This document shows positions 42,296 to 51,960 of a stretch of 64,000 bases of DNA, in pieces. Below the pieces are notes generated by a model, which ran no database searches, was not told where the DNA came from, and saw nothing but the letters and a program-made list of their open reading frames with translations. A program made the translations under genes and the position numbers. The stretch is from Bradyrhizobium erythrophlei (GTDB lineage: Bacteria > Pseudomonadota > Alphaproteobacteria > Rhizobiales > Xanthobacteraceae), in contig NZ_LT670817.1 in assembly GCF_900129425.1 (NCBI RefSeq), forward strand, positions 4,960,001-5,024,000, in the 5' to 3' direction. Positions within the stretch are counted from its first letter, which is position 1. Each line of letters begins with the position of its first letter.

Positions 42296-43546
42296 ATGAC
42301 CAACCACACCAATTCGGTGAATGGCGGAGCTTTGCGTAGGATCAACAGCGCTGCCCTCTCCAAACATAACCGCCGCCACTTTATCTGCGGTTCCGACGCC
42401 CAGATCATCATGGGCAAGGACGAGAAGGCCCTGTTGCGGCTCTGGCGGGAAAAGCGCGGCGAGGATACCGCTCCCGATATGTCGGATTTCCCGATCGTCC
42501 AGCTCGGGCTTGTCACCGAAGACCTCAACCGCCGCTGGTACGAACTAAACTCCGGCCAGCGGATCTGTGACGTCCAACGCCACGTGATTCACCGGACGAT
42601 CCCCTGGATGGCCGCTACGCTGGGTGGACTGGTCCGGGAAACCGGCGCCGTGTTCGAGGCCAAATTTATGCTGCCATGGTCGTTCTCGGACGAGGCGGCC
42701 GCGGAGAAGCACATGGCCCAGCTCCAGCACAACATGCTGGTCGCCGGCACCAAGAAATCCGTGCTCTCCATCATCGACGGTGGCGGCAAGTTGGTTGAAC
42801 TGTCTGTTGAAGCCGACCCGATCTACCAGACCATCCTGATCGCAGCCGAAAAGGCCTTCTGGCGGGCGGTCAAAACCGGCGAAACCCCGGTTCTGTTTGA
42901 CTGCGAACCTCCGAAGCCGAGGATCGAAGCGGTCCGGGTGGTCGACATGAACGCCTCCAACTCCTGGGCGGAATTCGCAGGATTGTTTTGCGAAACCAGA
43001 CAGGCTCACACCGAACATGAGCGCGCCACGGATGAACAGACGTCCGCCCCGATCGATCCAACGCCGACCCAAACGCCTTCAGCATCAACGGACGCCGACA
43101 ACCCGCTGCGGCCAAGGGGACGTCCCAGAAAGGTTAAAGCCGTGGCTGAGCAATCTGCTGCGCCTCCGGTCCCATCGAAGCCAACCATCGATAACAACCC
43201 GCCGCCGACGGATCTTCAAGCCGATGCCGCTCCCACCAAGATCGATAAAAGCCAGCTTACGTTCGGTGAAATTCGTCGGCTCCGCGATAAAGCCCATCTC
43301 AAATTCGTCGCATCCCAGCCGTGTCTAGTCTGTGGAAGAAGTCCCACTGATGCTCACCATCTCAGGTTTGCCCAGCCGCGGGCAATGGGACGCAAGGCGA
43401 GCGATGAGTTCACCGTACCTCTTTGCAGAACCCATCACCGCGATAACCACAGCTTCGGAGACGAGGTTGCCTGGTGGGAGCGAAGGGCTATCGATCCTCT
43501 CGTGACATCGCGAATGCTGTGGGTCTCAACCCGGGGCATCCCATAA
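42296..43546 (+). CDS. YqaJ-type exonuclease domain fused to an HNH-type nuclease domain
   Basis: 416 residues. The N-terminal half resembles phage recombination exonucleases of the YqaJ type: IIMGKDEKALLRLWREKRG, LGLVTEDLNRRWYELNSGQR (acidic site), GAVFEAKFMLPW with the E-x-K pair, and KHMAQLQHNMLVAGT (the glutamine-rich motif). A Pro/Thr-rich linker follows, then a C-terminal zinc/HNH-like domain: SQPCLVCGRSPTDAHHLRFA with a Cys-x2-Cys and His-His, CRTHHRDNHSFGDEVAWW. The join puts two nuclease activities on one protein, likely acting together in DNA processing or recombination. The gene is controlled by the neighbouring XRE regulator. Confidence 0.7.
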   Translation: MTNHTNSVNGGALRRINSAALSKHNRRHFICGSDAQIIMGKDEKALLRLWREKRGEDTAPDMSDFPIVQLGLVTEDLNRRWYELNSGQRICDVQRHVIHRTIPWMAATLGGLVRETGAVFEAKFMLPWSFSDEAAAEKHMAQLQHNMLVAGTKKSVLSIIDGGGKLVELSVEADPIYQTILIAAEKAFWRAVKTGETPVLFDCEPPKPRIEAVRVVDMNASNSWAEFAGLFCETRQAHTEHERATDEQTSAPIDPTPTQTPSASTDADNPLRPRGRPRKVKAVAEQSAAPPVPSKPTIDNNPPPTDLQADAAPTKIDKSQLTFGEIRRLRDKAHLKFVASQPCLVCGRSPTDAHHLRFAQPRAMGRKASDEFTVPLCRTHHRDNHSFGDEVAWWERRAIDPLVTSRMLWVSTRGIP

Positions 43547-43667
43547 GAACGACGCACGATTTAGAGCCGGCGGGCCAGTTCGAGACATCAACACTTACGA
43601 TTGTCCACACGCAAATCGCAACGAAGACACCCAATCGTCACACCACCAAAAGAGGAAGTATAGGCAA

Positions 43668-44027
43668 ATGGCTAAGAAAACGGAACGGCCGACCCAGCAT
43701 CCGGACGACCTTATGGCCGTATCAATATGCCTCACGTTTCAAGCGAAGCGAAATCCAGAGGACGACGATCCGCCGCCGTTGCACGGTATCGCAATTGAAG
43801 AGACGTTTGCAGCAGCCGACGCGGCAGACTATCTGGAGAAAGTGATCGGTGCGATCCGCGAACGTCGTTTATACGGATTCATGTTGCAGGAACAGGCGGA
43901 ATGCGCCGTCGGCGCTGGCCAGTGGATCAAAAAAACCATCGAGGAGGTAGTCGCCGAGGCAACGACTGAAAACGCCGCGGTGAGATTGCCGAATGTACAG
44001 AGAATCAAAGTGCGACATGATGATTAG
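43668..44027 (+). CDS. Acidic hypothetical protein
   Basis: 119 residues with a ribosome site (AGGAAG) before the ATG at 43668. Charged, mostly helical after residue 40 (AAADAADYLEKVIGAIRERR, KKTIEEVVAEATTE). It lies between the nuclease gene and other phage-like hypotheticals; function unknown. Confidence 0.55.
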   Translation: MAKKTERPTQHPDDLMAVSICLTFQAKRNPEDDDPPPLHGIAIEETFAAADAADYLEKVIGAIRERRLYGFMLQEQAECAVGAGQWIKKTIEEVVAEATTENAAVRLPNVQRIKVRHDD

Positions 44028-44138
44028 TTGCCGACCAGCCCGTCGGGGACGGGATTGGCCGCCTCTCGAAGCGGCCCCCAACCATTACTCCCACTCATTG
44101 GTAGTGCCGTCAAACATCTATTAAATCAAAGGTAGCAA

Positions 44139-44537
44139 ATGGTTGGACCAACCAAATTGCCGAATTCGTCATACACCTCCTCGATCGATGAAGCGCAGAC
44201 CCTCGTTCGACGATGTGCAGAACCGCGTCCAGCCGCAGACAAGGTGAAGGCAGCTATCCGCCGCGCTTCACACCGGCTGAACATACCATTTTCTCGCGTG
44301 AGGGACCTTTGGTACGGCGACGCTAGGCGAATCGATGCGCACGAAATGGACAAGCTTCGGCAAGAAGCCGAGAAGGCGGAACTCGCCCAAGCCGTCGCGG
44401 CGATCGAGTTTCTTAAAAACAAAATTCTGGCATCACCTTCGTCAGCTTCGCAGCAAATGATCACGAGCCTAGACGCAGCTCTGCTTGCTTGTCACCGCGA
44501 TGGTGCCGAAAACTCCCCGACGTCAGGCATACGATGA
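44139..44537 (+). CDS. Helical hypothetical protein, possible DNA-binding
   Basis: 132 residues with HRLNIPFSRVRDLWYGDARR resembling the recognition region of a small winged-helix or phage-type DNA-binding protein, followed by a coiled coil (HEMDKLRQEAEKAELAQAVA). Its stop overlaps the start of the next frame (ATGA at 44534-44537), implying coupled translation. Confidence 0.55.
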   Translation: MVGPTKLPNSSYTSSIDEAQTLVRRCAEPRPAADKVKAAIRRASHRLNIPFSRVRDLWYGDARRIDAHEMDKLRQEAEKAELAQAVAAIEFLKNKILASPSSASQQMITSLDAALLACHRDGAENSPTSGIR

Positions 44538-44967
44538 GGCCTGCTGTGACCGCCGAAATCAAGCCGAAGTCGACCAAAGAGAAGAAGCGCCGGCCAGCGC
44601 CGCCGGAGGAATTCGTCGAATACGCCGTCGAGATCACCGAATGGTTCTGGAATATTCGCCGTTACTCAGTTCCGGAAGGTATTGCGACCACGATCCTTAC
44701 TGTGAGTCCCGGAACCCGCAGATCGCCGGCGAGCTGATGCGGCCGACCGGCCTAAAAACTGAAGCTGTCCAGATTTCGGTATCACTGACCTGCGCCTCGA
44801 GACGCGGCTCACGGACGACGCTCCGGTCAACGGCCGCCCCGGCTAAGAGCCGGCTACCTCTACGGGGCGTATCGGCAGCGATACCGGCGGCGCCCCGATA
44901 TGTCGCTGGCGGCGTAGCGGCAGCAGAGATTGCGAGATCTAAAGGCCGAGTCCGCCTCGGGGTTTGA
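44534..44967 (+). pseudogene. Frameshifted phage-like hypothetical gene
   Basis: It starts at the ATG overlapping the previous stop and reads PPEEFVEYAVEITEWFWNIR then a stop after TVSPGTRRSPAS. In the adjacent frame the following bases encode DPYCESRNPQIAGELMRPTG and LKTEAVQISVSL, a plausible continuation, so a frameshift near 44700 breaks it. The later part (to 44967) becomes Arg-rich and uninformative. Confidence 0.5.
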
Positions 44968-45218
44968 TCGCTGTCAAGCTGGAGCTTTCTGAGCGAGCGC
45001 GGCTTTTGCCACTTTCGCGATCGCTGCTTGGGTACGGTTCATCGCCTAGATGAAAGCGAACCACTCGTCGGGGACGACCCGCAATCTGACCCAATGGGTG
45101 AAGATTCCAAATCACGCGGAATTAGTGGTGCCTTTTTTCCGTCGGTTAGCTTTTCTGAAGGGGCGTTTATTCTTACTTTTCGGAACCGAGTCGATCGAGG
45201 CGCAAACCCAACTGGAGA

Positions 45219-45792
45219 ATGTACGTGGATCAAAAAAAGGAAATCGTCACCGTCGCTTTGCGTTCAAAGCCGCCGGTGTTGAGATCGGAGTCTGCCGATG
45301 AATACACATCGCTCCATAAGGAAGCTGATTGAAGAGATTGGACCTCAAGGTCCGATCGAAGCAGTGTACGTTGAGGAGATCACCGCTTTAATTTGGGATA
45401 TCCAACGGCTGCGCAATTGCAAAGTCAGCGTCATCCACCAAATGTCGCGGCGGGCATTGGAAAGCCTTTTGACCGAGCTTCTGACGATCAACCAAAAAAT
45501 CAAAGCCCAAGCGTTGGCAAAGAGATGGTTCGAGGATGCGGCTGCGAGGGAAGAGGTTTCTGAAATCCTCAAGCGATTTGATCTCGATGAATCCGCCATT
45601 GAGGCAGAGGCAATCAGGTTGGCGTCGGACCAACTGGAATGGTTGGATAAAGCCTTGGTCCTCGCAAGCTCGCGGCTCGATAAATCACTTCGCTTCATCA
45701 AAAGCTATCGCGTCGGTTTCGCAGATGATGTGCGTCGCCATTCCGATCGGTTGTTGATGGCGGATGTTACACCCCAGCGGTCGGTTGCTTGA
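45219..45792 (+). pseudogene. Conserved rhizobial hypothetical gene with a frameshift near its start
   Basis: From GTG 45225 (or ATG 45219) the frame reads VDQKKEIVTVALRSKPPVLR, SESADEYTSLHKEAD and stop; the family then continues IEEIGPQGPIEAVYVEEITA, which is found in another frame beginning at 45298. A single-base shift near 45330 explains both. The downstream part is intact (LIWDIQRLRNCKVSVIHQMS, ILKRFDLDESAIEAEAIRLA, then IKSYRVGFADDVRRHSDRL). The gene at 45794 starts one base after its stop, as in related genomes. An in-frame ATG at 45298 could still produce the C-terminal 164 residues. Confidence 0.6.
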
Positions 45793-45793
45793 A

Positions 45794-46387
45794 ATGGCAA
45801 GCGAACGCCAAATTGCAGCGAATCGTCGCAACGCCAAGAAAAGTTCTGGCCCTCGCTCGGCCCCAGGTAAGAAACGTGCCAGCAACAACGCTTATCGTCA
45901 TGGACTTTTTTCAAGGCGTGCCCGAGCAGCAGTGGCCGAGGAGATGGAAGCGTTTGCTCATAAAATTGCTGATAGAACCTCCGGCGCGATCGCGCTTGAA
46001 CATGCGCGCATTGTGGCGGAGGCCGAGAATGAGCTCGCCCTAATTAGGGATGCGAAACGAGCGTTGATCGATCGTACAGATATTTTCGGCAACTTTAAAA
46101 CGCCACGACTTTTTCCCACTGATCCGCGTAAAGACCCATGGCTGATGTCGGCAACAGTGCGAGGACGAGGGCCCCAGTTGCTCGAGGCGGAAGATTCCTT
46201 GTCGACAATGCAACAAGAGGAAGCCGAGAGGTCATTGGCCATCAAACGCGTATTGTCAGAATTGACAAATCTTTCTCTTTACGAGAAGCGGGCGGCCGCG
46301 CGGCGAGATCGCAGCATTCGCAGGTTGATGAAACTCAAACAGACGCTTGATTCGGGGGCGAAAAGCGAAGCGACATCTAAGGTTTGA
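45794..46387 (+). CDS. Conserved helical hypothetical protein
   Basis: 197 residues from the ATG at 45794, directly after the previous stop. The N-terminus ERQIAANRRNAKKSSGPRSA, GKKRASNNAYRHGLFSRRAR is a recognisable motif shared by many rhizobial proteins of unknown function; the rest is helical (EEMEAFAHKIADRTSG, ALEHARIVAEAENELALIRD). The pairing with the frameshifted gene upstream is a recurring arrangement as I recall it. Confidence 0.6.
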   Translation: MASERQIAANRRNAKKSSGPRSAPGKKRASNNAYRHGLFSRRARAAVAEEMEAFAHKIADRTSGAIALEHARIVAEAENELALIRDAKRALIDRTDIFGNFKTPRLFPTDPRKDPWLMSATVRGRGPQLLEAEDSLSTMQQEEAERSLAIKRVLSELTNLSLYEKRAAARRDRSIRRLMKLKQTLDSGAKSEATSKV

Positions 46388-47044
46388 ATACCTATATGCT
46401 CTACCATAAGTTGTATTTCAGATTTTTTGCGAAACGAACCCAATTTTCAGTTGTGATATCAAGAAGCTCGAATGGCCAGCCGTTTTCGCAGCCGAAGGCA
46501 AACTTAGGAGATGAGCCAAAATAAAAATCAATCTCAATGGGATAACAAAGGCTCCAAGAGCGCTTGATGGTTATTCACTTTGAAGGTGGGATGATGGGGT
46601 CAACAAATGGGGTCAAAACCGGAAAGGTACCTTCCGGCAAATTAAAATTAGCAAAAACAAGATGGCTAGCTTGCAGGCGTTGATCCGGTGCTCCGCCGCA
46701 TGACAAGACGCGGACTTTCGGCGATGGTGGCCCCCGCAACGCTATTCCCCCGCCTTGGTCTCTACCGGAGCCCCCCTGAATGCCCTTCCCGCCTGCCTCG
46801 CAAGCCCTCTCCCGCTTCACCGTGCTCGATCTCACCCGCCGCAAACATATCCAGGGCGTCGGCGATTTCTTCGCCGCTCCAGGGAAGGTCCAGCGTTTTC
46901 CTTGATTTTCGTTGCACTGATTGGACGCTGTAAAATCTGGTCCAGCCCGAATAAACGAGGAGGGTCTCCCACTTGGGCAAGCTTCCCCACGACTTTCCAC
47001 GTACAAAAGCGGTACGCGATAGCGCGATAAGCCTTTGATTTTGC
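46388..47044. other. Long gap without recognisable gene
   Basis: About 650 bases between the accessory block and the tRNA. Two GGGGTCAA repeats occur near 46595-46615. A minus-strand open frame exists but has no recognisable domain, so I leave it unannotated. This is the join between the accessory region and the conserved chromosome. Confidence 0.45.
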
Positions 47045-47121
47045 TGGCGCGCTCGGAGAGATTCGAACTCCCGACCCTCGGATTCGAAGTCCGATGCTCT
47101 ATCCAGCTGAGCTACGAGCGC
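47045..47121 (-). tRNA. tRNA-Arg, anticodon UCG
   Basis: Read on the minus strand: acceptor arms GCGCTCG (47115-47121) and CGAGCGC (47049-47055), discriminator G and CCA at 47045-47048. The D arm, the anticodon stem-loop TCGGA-CT-TCG-AA-TCCGA and the T arm with GTTCGAATC are all present. It decodes CGA. A tRNA at the edge of an accessory block is a classic integration site, though the only integrase wreck in the window (34.9 kb) is far from it. Confidence 0.95.
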
Positions 47122-47530
47122 GTCTGTTTCTTCGGTCGAAACCTTTCGACGGGCCCCGATTACCAGAGTTGGCTGGCCGGAGCTACCCTGAGAACACGCT
47201 GCCGGATCGGATATTGGGGGTGCCGCGCCTGCTGCTCGGAATCTGACAATGCCAGGTCAGTTAGCCGAAGAGCACAAAAACGAATAAGCTCGCCCGATCG
47301 GGACGGGCGTTGCTCTGCGAGAATGTTTCGAGCACTGCGATAACTTTCGAACAGTATTGGCCGCGCACTGCTTTCCGGCTCTTTGACGGGTTCGTCAAAC
47401 CTGAGGCCCTTGATCGAGAAGCCAATCGACGCTACTCGATCGCGCCTACCGGAGAGACGCAGTGGTCGCGGATTGCGGTAAAAGCTTGGGCCCAAGCCTG
47501 TTTGCACGGGGGCCGGTGTAGGTTCCGGTA

Positions 47531-48736
47531 ATGCCAATTTCAGAAAAGAGAATACCCGAACTCGATGGCGTGCGCGGAATTGCGATATTGCTCGTGCTGC
47601 TCTGGCACTTCACGGGAATGTTGGTCGACCCCTCGCAAGGCGACGTTCAATATCTGGCGTGGCGCTATCTGATTTTCGGCCGAACCGGCGTCGATCTTTT
47701 TTTTGTGCTGTCGGGATTTCTGATCATCGGGATCCTGGTCGACAACCGCGACAGCCCAAACTATTTCACGACATTCTACGCGCGCCGCGCGCTGCGCATC
47801 CTGCCGCCCTATCTGATTCTGGTGGGCGTCTGCTGGCTGCTTTTCAAGGTTTTGAACGCCCGTGCGGAAGCATATTTCGGCCGCGAATTGCCCCTGTGGT
47901 CGCTGCTGACCTTCACCCAGAATTGGGTGATGGCCTCTACCAATAGCTACGGCGCGACGTTGAGCGGAGGGACCTGGTCGCTCGCGATCGAGGAACAATT
48001 TTATCTGTTTGCGCCGATGCTGATCCTGCTGTTGCCGCCGCGATGGCTGTTGAAGACGCTGGTTGCGATCGGCATCGTTTCGCTGATCGCGCGATCGGCG
48101 TATTTCTATCTTCATCCCGAACAGATGCTCTCACCCTATGTCGTTACGGTATTCCGCCTCGACGGATTGTGTGCCGGCGGCGTGATCGCGATCGCTTATC
48201 GCCATTCCGCGGTGTGGTCCGCGATCGTATTGCGGCGGAAAGCGTTGCTCGCCGCGCTGGCGATCCTCATGGCGATCGTTCCGTTTTATACTTGGTCTTT
48301 GCGCTCGGATTTTAGCCACCTTGCCGAGTATCACTTCGGTCACGCCTATCTCGCGCTGCTGTATGGTGTGATCCTGACCAGCGTCCTCGTGTGGTCCGGC
48401 AAACCGTCAACGGCCTGGCTGCGCAGCAAAAACCTCGCTGCGGTCGGCGCGATCTCCTACTCACTTTATCTCTTTCACCCGTCGTTTAAGGAATTGTTCT
48501 TTGTGCTGGCGCGTCGTGGCGAGCAACTGACCTCGCCGATCGATATCGTGTTGCTATCCGCGGCCATGGTTTCAACGTTTGTGTTTTGCGCGGTGCTTTA
48601 CCGCTGCGTCGAACGGCCAGCCCAGAGGTTGGGCCATCGTTTCAGGTACGAGTGGCCAACGAGACTTCGCTGGGATACTGCCGCCCATGACAACCCGCTT
48701 TCACCGATCGTAATGGATCGACCTTCACGGCAATAG
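47531..48736 (+). CDS. Acyltransferase 3 family membrane protein (OafA-like)
   Basis: 401 residues with about ten membrane helices. Near the N-terminus ELDGVRGIAILLVLLWHFTG carries the catalytic His of the family; later FGRTGVDLFFVLSGFLI, FYARRALRILPPYLIL and GTWSLAIEEQFYLFAP match the conserved loops. Such enzymes O-acylate surface polysaccharides, LPS or peptidoglycan at the inner membrane. It is not next to the polysaccharide cluster, so its substrate is open. Confidence 0.88.
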   Translation: MPISEKRIPELDGVRGIAILLVLLWHFTGMLVDPSQGDVQYLAWRYLIFGRTGVDLFFVLSGFLIIGILVDNRDSPNYFTTFYARRALRILPPYLILVGVCWLLFKVLNARAEAYFGRELPLWSLLTFTQNWVMASTNSYGATLSGGTWSLAIEEQFYLFAPMLILLLPPRWLLKTLVAIGIVSLIARSAYFYLHPEQMLSPYVVTVFRLDGLCAGGVIAIAYRHSAVWSAIVLRRKALLAALAILMAIVPFYTWSLRSDFSHLAEYHFGHAYLALLYGVILTSVLVWSGKPSTAWLRSKNLAAVGAISYSLYLFHPSFKELFFVLARRGEQLTSPIDIVLLSAAMVSTFVFCAVLYRCVERPAQRLGHRFRYEWPTRLRWDTAAHDNPLSPIVMDRPSRQ

Positions 48737-48954
48737 CGCGCGCGGTGGTGCGGCCATTGTCAGGGCGGTGTTCGGCCATGGGCGGTGCTTGCAAGACCAC
48801 CGTCGATCCCTCGCCGGCGGATCGGTAACGCGAAAGCAAACGGAGGCTAAACGGTGCTAGGCGTCCGCCCGAAGGCAACGATTCCACAAACCCGCTCTCG
48901 CCCGTGTGATCAGCCCTGCCTAGATTTGGCCTTGTCGAGCGGTATCATGGTCGG

Positions 48955-49245
48955 ATGATTCTACGGCAAAACTGGCTTGAGACGGCGCGCTGGGCGTTGA
49001 TTGTCACCACCGCTTTGGCTGCGGCAGCAATTGTGGCAACGTCGCCGCTCCCCGCGGACGCACGCGGCGGTCACGGATTTGGCGGCCACGGAATGGGCCG
49101 GGCGTTTGGCGGCCACGGCATGCCCGGGGCGCACAGCGCGGGTGGTGGTCGCCGCCACGGTAATGACAGCTACATGAAGGCGGCATCGGATGATCGCGAC
49201 AAGCTCTTGAACAGCCAGATCAAAAGTATCTGCCGCGGCTGCTGA
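48955..49245 (+). CDS. Secreted Gly/His-rich small protein
   Basis: 96 residues. Signal peptide (ARWALIVTTALAAAAIVATS), then GGHGFGGHGMGRAFGGHGMP and a C-terminal helix with Cys pair (DRDKLLNSQIKSICRGC). The final Cys-Arg-Gly-Cys recalls the C-terminus of the lipoprotein at 31983, suggesting a common family of small secreted proteins. Function unknown. Confidence 0.65.
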   Translation: MILRQNWLETARWALIVTTALAAAAIVATSPLPADARGGHGFGGHGMGRAFGGHGMPGAHSAGGGRRHGNDSYMKAASDDRDKLLNSQIKSICRGC

Positions 49246-49298
49246 GAAATAGCTGGAAATCCGCCGGCGCCATTGGCGGCTTATTCGGGTAAACCCGC

Positions 49299-49757
49299 TC
49301 ACCACCACCCGCTGTTGCCAAAAAAGCCAAACCGCGGTTGCTGTGCGGCCAGCATGGTCGGCGGGTTCGGGCGGCTTCTTGCGATTCTGCGTTTGTGTTG
49401 CGGCTTCGATTCCGGCTTTTTGGTATCGGCTGGGTGTAACTTCGTCGGATCAGAGGGCGGCTGCAACTGCGCAAATGCCTCACGCACGCGCACTTTGGCC
49501 GAGACGTCGGCGACCGTTGCCGGGGCCGCGACACTGGCCACCGTGTTCGCAGCCGGCCCCGGCATGATCGTCGGCACGCTGGTATCGAAAACAACGCGCT
49601 CGGGCCACTTGCGGTCGGAGTGAATCCGGATCAGGGGTGGGTCAGCCGCAGCAACGGTGTTGTCCGCAACCGGCAACTTCGGCAGATACGCGTCCGAAAT
49701 AAACAGCAGCGCCAGCAGCGCTGCGCCAACAAAGAAAAAATATCGCGCCAGTGGCAT
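49299..49757 (-). CDS. Membrane-anchored Pro/Ala-rich hypothetical protein
   Basis: 152 residues. One N-terminal helix (RYFFFVGAALLALLFISDAY) anchors a periplasmic segment (IRIHSDRKWPERVVFDTSVP) followed by a Pro/Ala/Lys-rich tail ending PRFGFFGNSGWW. The central motif looks conserved; function unknown. Confidence 0.6.
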   Translation of the reverse strand: MPLARYFFFVGAALLALLFISDAYLPKLPVADNTVAAADPPLIRIHSDRKWPERVVFDTSVPTIMPGPAANTVASVAAPATVADVSAKVRVREAFAQLQPPSDPTKLHPADTKKPESKPQHKRRIARSRPNPPTMLAAQQPRFGFFGNSGWW

Positions 49758-49900
49758 TTAAATATAGCTCCATCCACGCGAGCACACGCACCATTCCCTT
49801 AACTAGGGATGGTACGATTGGTTCCTAGTGCTGCCGTGGCGAGATAACAACGAAGTTACCGGTTCCTCCGCGAAGTATCCCGGACTAGAAATATCCCGGA

Positions 49901-50539
49901 CTAGATGTGGCTGGCCGTGACCAGCGCGCATTTCGCCTTGTTGGCGTTGATGTTGACGAACCCAACATGGAGGCGCGCAAAGGTTTTGCGGCTCTTCATA
50001 TTAACGGTGTCATGGATGACGCGCGTACGGTCGGTCAGATGGCTGCCGTCCCTGCGGGCAAAGGCACAGGAAATCTCGATGTCCTTGACCGCGTAATCGT
50101 TGCGGTTGCGGAGCGTGAAGGTGATCAGGGCCTTCGAGCCCAGCCCGCCCCGCCGCCAGGACTGCGATGTAATCTTGAGCCCACCGACCGGCGCCGGCTC
50201 CGCAGGCGTGATGGCCTCCGCCGGAGCAGCCGGCTGCGCGGGCGCGCTCTCATCCGCTGGCATCGCCAAGGTCGCCTGCGTCGTGGTGATCCTCGGATCG
50301 AACCGGGACGTCTGCTGAGCTGAAGTCAGGACCGGCGACCGGACGGGCACGGGCTGACTCCCGGCATCGCTCGGGCCGGAAAGTGTCATCCATGTCAAAA
50401 ACCCGGCGGTAACGACAGCGGATAGCAAGAGGAACCTGGCTCTAAATGTTCCGAAGGGAACCTTTCGTGGATCGTCGTTGCGACCGATCAACCAAGTCAT
50501 GCCCCCCGGAGACGGCTTAACATCGATTGCCATAGCCAT
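49901..50539 (-). CDS. Membrane-anchored protein with FxLYD-like domain
   Basis: 212 residues: a basic head, a helix (FLLLSAVVTAGFLTWMTLSG), a long Ala/Pro linker, then a beta-rich domain (ITSQSWRRGGLGSKALITFT, NRNDYAVKDIEISC, KTFARLHVGFVNIN) resembling FxLYD-type periplasmic modules. Function unknown. Confidence 0.6.
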   Translation of the reverse strand: MAMAIDVKPSPGGMTWLIGRNDDPRKVPFGTFRARFLLLSAVVTAGFLTWMTLSGPSDAGSQPVPVRSPVLTSAQQTSRFDPRITTTQATLAMPADESAPAQPAAPAEAITPAEPAPVGGLKITSQSWRRGGLGSKALITFTLRNRNDYAVKDIEISCAFARRDGSHLTDRTRVIHDTVNMKSRKTFARLHVGFVNINANKAKCALVTASHI

Positions 50540-50596
50540 GCCCTCGCAGGCGGCGAAGCAAAATCAGCCTGCTTGCTCCGCGCAACAGGACAATAA

Positions 50597-50624
50597 AAAG
50601 CCGCGCGGGCATTACACCGCACGG
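50597..50624. terminator. Bidirectional terminator-like hairpin
   Basis: AAGCCGCGCGGGCATTACACC and GCACGGCT form a GC-rich hairpin with AAAAAG before it, between the minus gene ending... upstream and the VOC gene. Weak evidence because the stem has mismatches. Confidence 0.4.
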
Positions 50625-50869
50625 CTCCCGACGCGACTGCCGATTGTGCGGTTCCGCCGCTGGTGCATCAATCGACGAAGCCGGAAATGGTTGCATCCAA
50701 ATGCAATAATATTGGTGAGCGGTGGCGATCCCGGTCCGGTCGGGAACCGAGGGGATAGCCATGCGCCGATGCGGCCGCTAAAGTTGTCCGCCCACACCGC
50801 AAGCGGCAGCCGCGGTCATCCAAGGCAGCGCCACGAGCGGCGCATAGGCAGCCAAAGGGGAGAGCGACG

Positions 50870-51253
50870 ATGCCGATAGTCACCTGGGACCATATTCACC
50901 TGCGCAGCCCCGATCCCGAGGCGACTGCGGCCTGGCTGGAGGATATCCTCGGCGGCGTCATCATCCGCGGCACCGGGCGCATCGACGTCAAGCTCGGCGG
51001 CGCCAATGTGTTCATCGCGCCGGTCGCGGCCGGCGACGGCGTCAATGCGCCGCCGGTGACACCCTACGAGGGGCTCGATCATTTCGGATTGGCGGTGAAG
51101 GATATCGACGCGGTGGCCGCCGAGATCAAGGCCAAGGGTGTCGAGTTCACCAGGGAGCCGACCACGATTCGGCCGGGCGTCCGCATCTGCTTTATTCGCG
51201 GGCCGCAGGGCATCTCGGTCGAACTCCTGGAGCGCGACAAGAAATACACGTGA
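50870..51253 (+). CDS. VOC-superfamily (glyoxalase-like) protein
   Basis: 127 residues with two beta-alpha-beta modules: TWDHIHLRSPDPEATAAWLE, DVKLGGANVFIAPV, LDHFGLAVKDIDAVAAEIKA and ICFIRGPQGISVELLE. The His of DHIHL and the Glu of VELLE fit a metal site. A GGAGAG ribosome site precedes the ATG. The reaction cannot be named; fold family is clear. Confidence 0.85.
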   Translation: MPIVTWDHIHLRSPDPEATAAWLEDILGGVIIRGTGRIDVKLGGANVFIAPVAAGDGVNAPPVTPYEGLDHFGLAVKDIDAVAAEIKAKGVEFTREPTTIRPGVRICFIRGPQGISVELLERDKKYT

Positions 51254-51599
51254 CCACCGCGTCGGCCGGGTCATGCTGCCCGGCATGAAGCATCGGACGG
51301 TCGGCCCGAGATACCGCGTGTCGGCCACCCCGAGGTTCGTCCGACCGGTTCGGTTCGGTTCGGATCGGATATCAAGGCTTCTCGCCGGGCACATCGACCC
51401 GCTCGCCATTGATACGCACAAGGTAGTGTCCGTTACCGGACTCACAGTCGACATCGCCGACCGCGGTGCCGCCGGCGTCGCAGATTTGGGCCAAGCTCAG
51501 TGCCCGCGGGGAACCTGACGGCGTTGACGCTGTGTGCCGCGCTTTGGCATAACAGCATACCGCCCCCCCCCTGGGGCGGACGTCGCAACCGGCCACATC

Positions 51600-51947
51600 A
51601 TGAAGAACGGTCTGTATTCGATCCATGTCAGCCTGCAGGATGGCCGATCCGGCAAAGGCAGCGGCGTGATCATGTTCCGGGATGGCAAGATCGTCGGTGG
51701 CGACGCCTATCTGTTTTACACCGGCAGCTATACGGCCAGGGGCGATACCTTCAAGGGCGAGGTCCTGGTCCAGCGCCACACCAGCAGTCCCGATGCCAAT
51801 CCACTGTTCGGAGGGCCTAGCCCGGTCGGAATCGGCGTCTTCGGCACCTTCACTGACACCGCGGCTGTCATGGATGGCACGGCGCTGGTCGGCAAAGCCA
51901 GCCAGATCTTCAAGGCGACGCTGCGCAAACTGGCCGAGGTCGAATAG
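51600..51947 (+). CDS. GrlR-like regulatory protein
   Basis: 115 residues from the ATG at 51600; the longer frame adds no domain. The sequence MKNGLYSIHVSLQDGRSGKG, VIMFRDGKIVGGDAYLFYTG, VLVQRHTSSPDANPLFGG and FTDTAAVMDGTALVGKASQ matches the small beta-barrel GrlR family, first known as negative regulator of E. coli type III secretion but widespread in rhizobia with unknown role. No type III genes are in the window. Confidence 0.8.
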   Translation: MKNGLYSIHVSLQDGRSGKGSGVIMFRDGKIVGGDAYLFYTGSYTARGDTFKGEVLVQRHTSSPDANPLFGGPSPVGIGVFGTFTDTAAVMDGTALVGKASQIFKATLRKLAEVE

Positions 51948-51960
51948 CGCGTCCTCCGCC

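Noticed and set aside
46575..47006. Minus-strand frame between accessory region and tRNA
   Set aside because: Low-complexity Gly/Arg composition and no domain; not an integrase despite its position beside the tRNA.
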